Assembly: GCA_964036665.1 (NCBI GenBank)
Contig: OZ038529.1
Coordinates: 3,224,001 to 3,288,000, forward strand
Direction: 5' to 3'
DNA length: 64,000 bases
DNA from: Gordius sp. MW1
Lineage: Eukaryota; Nematomorpha; Gordioida; Gordea; Gordiidae
Every line of letters begins with the position of its first letter. Position 1 is the stretch's first letter. The notes beneath the pieces are model-generated. The model ran no database searches and was not told the DNA's origin. It saw only the letters and a program-made list of their open reading frames with translations. This document shows positions 54,905 through 64,000 of the stretch, in pieces. A program made the translations under genes and the position numbers.

Positions 54905-54918
54905 CTGCCATCTAGAGG
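54905..54918 (-). promoter_or_regulatory. CTCF-like motif in V2
   Basis: The minus strand reads CCTCTAGATGGCAG, 13 of 14 against CCASYAGRKGGCRS. Confidence 0.35.
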
Positions 54919-55393
54919 TGATTTTAAATTAGAAACTAATAGTTTGAATGGATAATTTAAATCTGAGCTGCATTTAATCTTAACAGAAACTTATTGTTAT
55001 ATTGCATATTTCAGATCTATGATGAGGTTAATTTTAGAGAATAGCAAATAAAACCTAAGACTATACACCTAGGAAAAATGGCTTTACAATTCAAAGAAAA
55101 TCTAGTTTTTAGATTCTTTCATATGCTTATTTCAAAATGTCAATTAAGCTAAATATTTACATGTTGACAATTATTAACATAGATAATAACAGAAAGTTTA
55201 AAGACCATTACTATTTGTTATATAGTAGCTTATTAAAAAAATATAGAATCAATGAACAAATGATACATTGGCAAATAGCATTTTGACATCGACAAATAAA
55301 TGAGTGTTCCTCAATAAATCTTCAAATGCATATGTATGTTGTGCACCCAAGTACAAAATTGTAACGTTTACATTTTATTCGACACCTTATAGG

Positions 55394-55831
55394 CAGGGGT
55401 TTGTCCCGAACCCCTGAACCCGAACCGGGTAAAACCCGATGTTTTACAGAACCCGAACCCAAACCCGAACCCATTTTTAAAAATACCCTTAAAACCCGAA
55501 CCCGAACCCGATGAATACAAAAAAGCGTTTGGGCTCGGGTTCTTAATTCAAAAATATATTGTGAATTGAATATCTCAGTTTTCTCTATCATGACAATGTA
55601 ACGAAAACCGTACGATTGAAATTTCAATATTTTTATGTTTCCGGCATTTTTCATTCATTAATCGATACTAATTATCTCAAGAAATATTTGTAAATAATAT
55701 AATTTCTTGAACCCGAACCTGTACCGGAACCCGAACCAAATTCCTTAAACCCGAACACGAACCCGATTTCAAAATTTATGCCAAACCCAGACACGAACTC
55801 GAACCCGATTTTGGGCGATTTCAAACCCCTG
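55394..55831. mobile_element. hAT-type MITE with AACCCG arrays
   Basis: CAGGGGTTTG and CAAACCCCTG ends (10 bp perfect), flanked by the exact 8-bp duplication CTTATAGG at 55386-55393 and 55832-55839. AACCCGAACCCG words fill 55408-55545 in part, and 55705-55815 again, around an AT-rich centre. Length 438 bp, no transposase. Confidence 0.92.
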
Positions 55832-56399
55832 CTTATAGGGAGGCATATTAAAATAATATAAAACATTTAAAATAGTAAATATAAAAAGTGAGCTGTTTTT
55901 TAATAGTTCAATGGTCAAGTGAATTTTAACATTGTACTTATAGAGTTGTTTTTAAAAAATTATTTGCTCAAAACTTAAAGAATTTAAGCTATATTTATCA
56001 AAAAAAAATGATGAAATATATGGTTTTGAATCGTTTTAAAAGGGAAATGTATTTTATACTAAATCTTTAATATTTTAAACCTGGTTTCACAGTTGTGGCA
56101 ATGAGATGAAATGTTAAAGATTTGTGAAGTTTCGAGTATTTTGAAGTTTATAATGCCTAAGATGAAGACAATCTCTTTTTTGGTAAAATGGGGAAAAAAC
56201 ATTGGACAGGTCTAATCCCAAGCCCTGCGAGTCCTTTTTTCAGAACCGCTAGAGTTTGGCCATCGATCTTTGATACATTCACATAGGCCTGTGGGATTGA
56301 GAATGGAAAGAAAACCAGCTTTGTTAAAATATATATTTTTAACCCTACAATGGCGAACATAAAGGTTTTGTTTCGATTGCCGTGAAGGCAATGATAGCC

Positions 56400-57000
56400 A
56401 TTAAGTTAGAAAGAATTAATAGAAAATTAGCAAGTGTGTTCGTCAACTATATTGCACCCTAGACTCAGCCCTGCAGAGATAAGGTAATTCGTTACCGAAT
56501 AAGAATTGACCGAGATTAAGAATGGGAAAACCCCTAGCCATTAATGACACGAACTTGACGCAAGGTTTCTAAGTGCAGAAAGTTCCTCTGCAGAAGAGCC
56601 ATTGGTAAGGTAAGAGGCATCCGGACGGGAGACTATTTTAATACTTGTGAGTGTTTACTTCAGGTATTTGAGCGTGGACGCCGGAGAAGCCCTTCCTTTG
56701 TTAGAAGGCAACATCTTAGGCAGAAGACTCGATATAAATGCTGAAAGAGAAACAATGATTTGTGAGCTTAAGCCTAAACCCAAAGTTTTGACGGAAAGCA
56801 AGCTTTAGCAGTGTGTGGAGCCTAGGGAGAGATTAGTAATTTATTCAGTTAAAAACCTAGGTTGTGTATCAAACTTTGTCAAGGTTTCCTGGTTAAAATA
56901 TATTGAAGAGGACAGAAAGCTATTATCATTTTAAATAGTCAAAATTATTGCTTTTTTAAATTTGGCTCAAACGCCTGGCCAAAACTCTTTTGGCGGGTGG
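56400..57000 (+). other. Less AT-rich stretch with a broken coding-like reading
   Basis: The plus strand near 56665-56900 reads YLSVDAGEALPLLEGNILG, RRLDINAERETMICELKPKP then a stop and further residues. It could be a decayed retroelement, but no diagnostic motif is present. Confidence 0.25.
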
Positions 57001-57379
57001 CCAGGTCTCGTGTGCGTCGTAGATTAGTTAAAAATCCATATAAATTAATATAAACATAATATTCTGCTAAGAATGTTTGTTTTATATAAATCTAAGAGTC
57101 GTGGGGTTTGTTTGACGAATTTCTTTCATCGATCGGGTAAGCGCCATGTCCTAATTTAGCTTCTTGGATTTCATCACTTTGTGTACTTGCCCTTTCCACG
57201 TGACAAAAGGTCGTCTTCTTCCTCTTCCCCGGCATCTCCATGTCCAATACTTTTCGATTAACATAATTAATCTCTCTTTTTAGTACACCATACCCTTATA
57301 GCCGATTTTCGTTAAACCAGTCGGCCTAAGGTTGAATCCCTATTTTTTCCCTAAGACAGTCATTCGTCCAATGGTCGTG

Positions 57380-57890
57380 CTTAGTATACCCTAAGCTTAG
57401 CCATATCGTTCACATCTCCGTGGTTTGTAATAACTTTTTTTCCGTGGAGTTTACTGTCCATGTCTCTCTTCAATAGAGTAACATCGGTTTTTCGATAGAT
57501 TTGTAAGCTTTGCTCCTCAACCTTGATGGCATCTTCATGTCGCAAATTACGCCGGATATACTTCGCCATTTAAGCCATCCTTTTTACATCCGTGCATTAA
57601 CTTCTTTTGCAATCTTTCTCTTGATGTAGCACAGCCGAAGTTTGTAAATCTGTCTCTACTTTTTGGTACTTCACCTAGCAATGATGTGCCTGTAACATTC
57701 AGCATCCTGTATACGTTTCTCGATAGTTGACCCTTAACTCATATCCAGATAAGCGCTTAGGCTACTTATAATCTTCTTCGAATACTTTCTCCTTAGTCTC
57801 TTCGCTACTTATCGGCATATAGCATACACCATGGCGATGGTTTTTGAATGATTCTCGTTATCGTGACCATATTTAGTTGAATAAAAAGGA
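57380..57890 (-). pseudogene. Decayed RTE-like reverse transcriptase C-terminal part
   Basis: The minus strand reads QKPSPWCMLYAD (the YADD box region, second Asp lost), then EVPKSRDRFTNFGCATSREK (compare the VDKFKYLGS..S.DG block of RTE-class LINEs), then KYIRRNLRHEDAIKVEEQSL. Several stops and shifts. The class agrees with the endonuclease fragments at 39281 and 45345. Confidence 0.45.
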
Positions 57891-57975
57891 ACTTAGAGCA
57901 AATTCTTGATGTTCCAATTTTAAATTCAAAAAGGTTATCTCCCACAGTCGTCTAAGCGCACGAATTGGAGGCATC

Positions 57976-58260
57976 TAGTGTCTTGTCTCGATCTCGAAAG
58001 CAAAGTCTTGTCTCGAATATAATTATGACAATCTCGTCTCGTCTAGCACTAGAAGAAAGAGTCTCGTCTCAAGAAAATTTCTAACTTGTCTTGACTTTTT
58101 AAAAATATTTATTAGACTAATAAAACTTCCCCTTATTTGTTGAAAAAGCCAATATGTCAAACCTTATAATCTCGAAAAACCACAAAATTGATAAAGATTA
58201 AGTGTAACATTTAATAATGAATATAGCATTATTATAAAAAGTACAAATTTTAAGAAAACT
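57976..58260. mobile_element. Eroded end of a GAGAC-array hAT-type element
   Basis: TAGTGTCTTGTCTCGATCTCG begins it, with TCTCGTCTCGTCTAGCACTAG and GAGTCTCGTCTCAAG following, then GACTTTTTAAAAATATTTAT as in the complete copies. The other end was not found. Confidence 0.6.
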
Positions 58261-58269
58261 AAAAAATGG

Positions 58270-59400
58270 CCTTAAATTATATTTCTTTAGTTTTAGATGG
58301 TGGAAGTAAAAAAATTAAAAAGGGAAATGAGTAGTTTGGCAATTTTCGCTTAAGAAATTTAACTAATTTTTTGCTGAAATATAACTTTTGGTCCTTTAAA
58401 CCTCACACCGAGATGTGTACTTAATATAATTACCAATTTAAATATTATTTGGTAAATTGATGCCTGTAAAATATTTGCCAAAAAATGTGATATCTCTTTA
58501 ATTACAAAATATTTTTTACTGAAATTAAATAATTTATATACTTCTGTTAAGTAACTAGTAACGTATAACTAGTTCCTACTCAGTTACTTTTTTTAAAAAG
58601 TAGTTACCTAATTTTAGTAATTGTTCAATAAAGTTATAGGTACTTTCTAGAAATCTAAAAATCAGGTGTGTCTGTCATTTAAAATTAGTGGCAACTAGCT
58701 AGGTAAATATAGATACAGAATTGCCTACATGTCATTAACAACTAAGTGCCAAAAGATTGAGGAACTTTCAGAGCCGATCTACTTATGCTTTTATTATGTC
58801 CTGTGACCACCACTAGATGAAATAATTTTATTTGGCTTGTTAAAAGGGATTTTAGATCATATCTCGGAAATGTCGTCACAATTATGATTAAAATTTCAAA
58901 AAAATGATCTCTTCATAAATCTTTATTGCCACCCCCCCCCCCTCTGATCTCAATGCTGGCATATACAGATATATATATCTATTATTTCATTCAAAATCAA
59001 TTCGATTGCCCGATTTAAATAATATAGAAAATCTAGTTGGGCAATTGTAAATCTGGTTAGCAAAACAAATTTTACTTGGATCAAAAAAGAGAAAAACAAG
59101 AAAATTAAGGAGAAAATTTCAAATTATATATTCTTTGGTTCCTCACAGGAACCGAGTCAATAGAAGGTCGAATCCACCAGCGAAAATATTTTGAATCTAA
59201 CAAAATCGGAATTACTTTATGATGTTAAACACCTTACGAGTTTATTAGATGATAATCTTGAATGTGAGCTCCTATTGAAATCGAATCACTTCAGCCATAA
59301 TTATATGTATATCATTTTAAAATAACTTTATCCTGACTTGTACCTGTAGAAACCTAATTTACGGCTCTATTTTCAACTAACCTACTCGATGAAATTTTAG
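58270..59400. other. AT-rich stretch with a MITE scrap
   Basis: No gene. GCCACCCCCCCCCCTCTGATC and ATGCTGGCATA near 58930-58965 resemble the right end of the CATGGGCGTAGCC MITE. Confidence 0.4.
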
Positions 59401-60200
59401 AAACCGTATAAAGATATTTAATCATCGTTACTATAGTCTATGATAATTATCAACTGAGACAATGTCATCTTTAATATATATTTAAATATAAATTTAACTT
59501 TTATAACAAAAAATTATTTAACGTGTAACGTGCTCTTGGGCAAAACACATAGCAAGCATTGCCAATTCGAGCATTTTAACATCACTAGATTCTAAAGATG
59601 CGTAAGAATACATAAAAATGTTGAAGCAAATGGTAAAAAAATAAAACCAAAAATAATTAAAAAGAATTTGATGAGGCAGGTAATCTCGTTTAAATTTTGT
59701 TACAATTAAATAGTTTGAGTGCATTACCATGATTTGATATAAACAACAATTTAAATTTTATCTAACAGTTGTTGATTTATATGTTTTAAATGAATATTTA
59801 CTGCCATCTATAGATGATTTTAAATTAGAAACTAATGGTTTGAATAAATAACTTAAATCTGAGCTGCATTTATCTTTTAAACTAAATTAAATGAAACCTT
59901 AAATATTATAGATTATATAGAATGGCTCTACTATTCAATTATTCTTTTAGAAATGTATATACTGGTGATGAAATAGAAATTTTAAGATTTTTTTCCACAT
60001 TCTTCATTTATGAGTGATAGCTTTGGTCTATTTCAACAATATTAAAATTTCTAAAAGTTGAAAAATTTATTTTAATCCAAATGCCACATCTTCTCTTTCG
60101 ATCGGTATATATATTTTGAAGTTTCTGTATATACAAATAATTATTTAAATTTATACAAAATGTAAAAATAGAGGTAAATTTTTTTTCTTTTTTAGAGGGC
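59400..60200. repeat. Duplicated unit V, partial copy
   Basis: AGCATTTTAACATCACTAGATT, AAATTTTGTTACAATTAAATA, TTACTGCCATCTATAGATGA and TTTTAAATTAGAAACTAATG follow V1 and V2 in order. The CTCF-like 14-mer is degraded here (59801-59814). Confidence 0.55.
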
Positions 60201-60212
60201 ACTTCTCGGCGG

Positions 60213-60368
60213 CATGGGCGTAGCCAGGGGGAGCGGCCCCCCCCCCTAAATAGCGAGAGAAAAAAAAATTTTCAATGCGAAAAGCCTTAAAAATTAAAAA
60301 AAAATTATGTCCCCCCCAATCGTTTTGCCCCCCCCCCCCCACTAATCCAAAACCTGGCTACTCCCATG
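60213..60368. mobile_element. CATGGGCGTAGCC MITE
   Basis: CATGGGCGTAGCCAGGGGGAG to ACCTGGCTACTCCCATG, with flanks CTCGGCGG (60205-60212) and CTCGGTGG (60369-60376), a 7 of 8 duplication. Confidence 0.85.
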
Positions 60369-61659
60369 CTCGGTGGTGATATACAAACAAAAATTCAACC
60401 CGCGGGCCCATGGAGCTTATGCTGGTGGGGTCCAATCATAAATTAATAAACAGTTCAACCATTTTAAAACGTGTTTCAAATTTGGACATACATATTGCAT
60501 ATTGCTTATGTAATTAGAAATTGTTAGGAAGATTATAATATATCAAATTGGTTTGAGAATACAAATCCTTTAAAATATTATTAACTTAAGCTCTTATAAA
60601 TTAAATATACATATTAAAAGAAAATAGCAATTCTTAATAAAATTAACTTTTATAACACTATCTACATTTCACCCTATTAATCTAAATTCTGCTTAATTGT
60701 TTCAATTTTAAAAATTTATGAAATTGTTCTATTGGATCAAATGCGTCATTACATATTATAATATCTATAATTAACCAATGAAAGTCACATTTTTATAAAA
60801 ATTTCGTAGATGTCCAAGATGGCATTAGTTTTTTTGGTAACTTTGTTTCGTGGGTGATTATAGTGGTTCCTGAGTCGAAAAGTCTATGTTTCCAATGAAT
60901 TTTGTCCTAAGTGTCCAAATGATTTAATTACATCCTTTTATTGCAAACATTACCTACAGTTCGTTATTTATTAGCCATTTAGAGGCGATTTTATATTAGA
61001 ATCTGCTTAGTTGAAACAAAGAGCACACCCCTAAAAAATTAACCTTTGCCATTTATGTTATATTAAAAATTTGGGAGCTGTGACGTTAATAGCAATTGAT
61101 TTAATTACTAACTTTCATTTACTATTTTAAAATGTCTATATAAATAATAAAGTTACTAAAACGTACAATGCCGTCGCAAGAGGAGATCTACCAGAAGAGC
61201 CGTGACGATATAATATGCGTTATAATTATAGGCTTGGTTATAATTCAGTGATTTAATTTCGAATGTTAAAACTTTTAATAAATTTATCAACTCTCATATT
61301 TTTAAAATAATACAATAAAAAAGGAATAATATATTTCACTCGAAACTATTACATCAAATTTCATCTAAGGATGAAACGGCAGATTATACGCTTTTTTAAT
61401 TTAAATTCAGACGCGGGTGTACTTGCCCCCTTTTGCCCCATCTCCTTAATAACAAAGTCTGCAACTCAAATCAGTCTAGATAATTTATTTTTTAGTTTTT
61501 AAATGACGTCTAAGGTGTAAAATCTTATATTATTGTATCATTTTATTACTTAGGAGTTATGTATAAGACTATCACGAAAGCAGAAATGTTTAGGTCCTTG
61601 AGCCGTCAGATTCCTTTGAAGGTAGGAAGCGCCCTGACGGCTCTTCTATAGTCCCCTGG

Positions 61660-62095
61660 CAAAATGGCCTATCCCTCATGGGATTTTACTTGTATTGACC
61701 TATTTGCCCCTTCCCATTTTAATTACGATCCTATCGCTACCGCAGAAGGGCGTAAAACTACCAAGTACTCTACCCTTTTGGCATCCAATATTTTTATCCC
61801 TGTCGTTGCCTCGTTCTCTCGTTCCTTTGGTAAAGAGGCAATGGAATTTTTTAAAGAAATCGAAAAACGCTCACCGAAATCTAAAATTTCTGCGTCCTTT
61901 TTACTCGGGCAACAACTAGGGATTCTTGTTGTACGATACAACTTTAAATCCTTTGCCGACTCATGGCATATCTTAGAAGATACTGATATAGATCTTTTTA
62001 TTTAACTAATATGTCTTTATTTTTGTATTACGCTTATGTATGTAACTTTGTTTCGTGAAAATAAACTTTTTAACCATAAAAAAAATTAAAAAGTT
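61660..62095 (+). CDS. LINE tail with open C-terminal module, copy 3
   Basis: A 113-codon open frame (61664-62005) reads WDFTCIDLFAPSHFNYDP, YSTLLASNIFIPVVASFSRS, GKEAMEFFKEIEKRSP and VVRYNFKSFADSW then stop. It is followed by GAAAATAAACTTTTTAACC and an A run near 62080. It is the best preserved of three paralogous modules and is probably the C-terminus of a non-LTR retroelement polyprotein, 5'-truncated. It has no endonuclease or reverse transcriptase of its own, so it is a fragment rather than a host gene. Confidence 0.55.
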
Positions 62096-62801
62096 TATTT
62101 TTTTATTATAAAATACATTTATTTCTATTAATTACCGATTTAAAATATTACAAAATGTTTTAATTTTTAGGGTTTTTTATACCCTATATTCTAACTTTAA
62201 AACTAATTGCTTGCATGATAGCAACATTGGTGACATTTACAGTAAAATATAAAAAACATTACTATATGTTTTATTTAATAGATTAGAAAATTATAAATTT
62301 CTTGAACATTTGATAAATTATGGAAAATAGCATTTAAAAATATATATTTATTAGAGTTCTAAATAAATTTTCAAGCGCATTGGCATGATATGCAACCAAA
62401 TACATATTTGTATCGTTTACAGCTATGTCGACACCTTTTAAGGAGGCATTTCAGGGCCGCTGTTAATAGTAATAAACAATTCCAAATTATAAATATTAAA
62501 ATATTCCTAAGACCAAATGAATCTGGTATAAAAATAGGTTTAAATCAAACTTCTTTATATTAAGATACATATGAATTATCAAGTAATTACGCACTCTATA
62601 AATCATATTTATCAAAAAAATAATTAGAGTGAGTATTTTATATATAGTTTAATAATAACTCAAACTTAGATATCGCTTTACAATATATCTTTTCATGGGT
62701 ATAATGTATCAAAATTCCTATATATCAAACGCGAAATCACTTTTAGAAACTAACAATCAGGGCCCTATAAATTAAAATTAAAAAATATTTGTAATTAAAG
62801 G

Positions 62802-63002
62802 CTAAATAAAAAATTCTGTACTAAATACGGGCCACCATCTAGCTTCCTCTTCAGTTGGCTGGAGTCTTGTGTGTTCGGGAAGAATAATACGACCATTTGG
62901 ATCTTCGTTATCGTCTTCCTGGGCATAGATAGAACCCAAGATGGCCGACAAAACAAGTGTCATCAACACAAAAGTCCAAATAAGTCGAGATTTATTGAAC
63001 AT
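62802..63002 (-). CDS. Predicted small secreted acidic protein (unit V gene)
   Basis: The 66-codon frame starts MFNKSRLIWTFVLMTLVL and continues SAILGSIYA. A basic start, a hydrophobic core and AxA-like small residues give a classic signal peptide with likely cleavage after SIYA (about residue 27). The predicted mature part is about 39 residues, acidic first (QEDDNEDPNG), then RIILPEHTRLQPTEEEARWW and PVFSTEFFI. It has no Cys, so no disulfide-rich fold. The paralogue at 42860-43132 keeps the same plan. GTACAG near the end could be a weak splice donor and the true C-terminus may differ. No known family recognised. Confidence 0.5.
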   Translation of the reverse strand: MFNKSRLIWTFVLMTLVLSAILGSIYAQEDDNEDPNGRIILPEHTRLQPTEEEARWWPVFSTEFFI

Positions 63003-63009
63003 CCTTTCT

Positions 63010-64000
63010 AATTCAGCCCTATGGCCAAATAGATAAGCTTTATGTATTTATATCTTACGAACATTAACATTTTTGTTAGATTTTATGTTATAATTAAAAA
63101 ATATCGTTCATATGTTAAACCTCTGCCTTTTCAATTTAAATACAAATTAAATTTAACAAATTTTAAAGGAAAATTATAAAAATTGGTATACATTAAACCT
63201 GTTTAAAATATTTATTACTTTAATAAATTATTCAACCCTAGCATCATATATTTATGTTATATTCTTAAACGTTTACTTTAAAAATGATTATTAAACAAAA
63301 AATTTGCAAAATGTATTGTATAATTAATTTATTTGTCATTCCTTTTTTATCAATTATACATTGTAGACATAATGGATTAAATAATATAATTATATTTTAA
63401 AAGTATTGGTTGTTTAAATTTAAAACACTTAAGAATTTAACTATAAAAATTTACCTTTTTTTGAGAATTAAATATTAGATGGTGAAAAATTCTAATACGC
63501 GCAATCTTATATATTGTTGGAGTGCAGAGATTTGGATCCTGTTCAAGCTAGATTTGGCAGCCAAAATGTGGATCTATTTCTAGAATCCTTAAATCCCTAA
63601 TCATTCTTTAATTAAAATTTTGATTAATTATGCTGTTAAGAATAGTCTAACAATTGAACATCCGTCTCCGTCAAGGACATAGGGGTTTTATTATTCATGA
63701 ACTCATTCTTTCTAATTAGTTGCGTATTTTTGTAACACATCCATATTTAAATTCTAATCGCTTAGAATTCTAACCGGACGCAATATAGTTTAAAAGATGT
63801 TTTAAAAACAGCTAACAAACTATTTTAGGCGTAAACAAGCGTTTCGGTTAGAGTCAAAATTGGTAATGATTGAGAAAGAGCAAAATAATGATTTTTGAGC
63901 TTTTTACCATAATTTCTAAATATAGTAAAGGGGCACCTGGACCTCAGTTCCCCCTTAGGATACGACTAAACTTTCACCTAAAAAAATATAAGATTGTTTA
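63010..64000. other. AT-rich right edge without recognisable gene
   Basis: Weak similarity to the region upstream of the V1 gene (43140-43450) continues to about 63480. Beyond that nothing was recognised. Confidence 0.4.

Larger units (their letters stand above)
54560..56090. repeat. Duplicated unit V2, gene lost
   Basis: Aligns in order with V1 (40600-41050 and 42230-42800), from GAACGCAGCAAGCATTTAAGC to TATTTTAAACCTGG. It breaks about 80 bp before the point where the secreted-protein gene would begin. An hAT-type element sits at 55394-55831. Confidence 0.6.

Noticed and set aside
55322..55866. Gly/Ser-rich ORFs on the minus strand
   Set aside because: They are readings of AACCCG word arrays in the MITE at 55394-55831.

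Overview
This window looks like AT-rich, repeat-dominated animal DNA, most probably from an arthropod. The grounds are the mix of elements (Helitrons, several hAT groups, piggyBac, a Penelope-like element, LINE tails with poly(A), a Ty3-type integrase fragment), a retrocopy of a Squid-like hnRNP, and short spliced genes with GT/AG borders. No bacterial operon, rRNA or genuine tRNA gene was found. The species cannot be named from the sequence. Only one long intact coding region exists, a piggyBac transposase (33813-35456). Nearly everything else is mobile-element DNA in various stages of decay.

Positions 1-24700 are a higher-order tandem array. A roughly 1.8-kb unit, called U here, occurs head-to-tail as U1 (4659-7429), U2 (15946-17686 plus 22374-22453) and U3 (22454-24697). 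An old inverted fragment lies at 27000-27720. Minus-strand Helitrons precede U1 and U2, so position 1 corresponds to 11303 (period about 11.3 kb). A different Helitron (17687-22373) sits inside U2. hAT elements with 8-bp target duplications lie in Helitron 2 (7678-8892, 10538-12028), in U1 (6260-7174) and, with a 6/8 duplication match, in Helitron 3 (20788-21924). Each U carries the exons of a tiny predicted membrane or secreted peptide gene.

Positions 24700-33000 hold hAT-type MITEs with CATGGGCGTAGCC ends, GC-rich repeats built on CCCGA words, and short dispersed repeats. Positions 33000-35840 hold the piggyBac element. From 29.7 kb to the right edge a second, older duplicated unit, called V here, recurs (about 40.6-43.6, 54.6-56.1, 59.4-60.2 and 60.9-63.5 kb, with scraps at 29.8, 30.8 and 37.0 kb). 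Two V copies contain a small secreted-protein gene: open at 62802-63002 and frameshifted at 42894-43132. TEs fill the space between: a Helitron derivative, LINE endonuclease and tail fragments, an hnRNP retropseudogene, a Penelope-like element split by a 2.6-kb element that itself holds Ty3 debris, tRNA-derived SINEs, a palindromic element and a minisatellite.

Two themes stand out. Several hAT-type elements carry different short tandem words near their ends (GAGAC, AACCCG, CCTAAG, TTCGAA). A CTCF-like 14-mer recurs in two unrelated repeat families. Coordinates of decayed elements are approximate. Ends backed by target-site duplications or empty sites are stated to the base.
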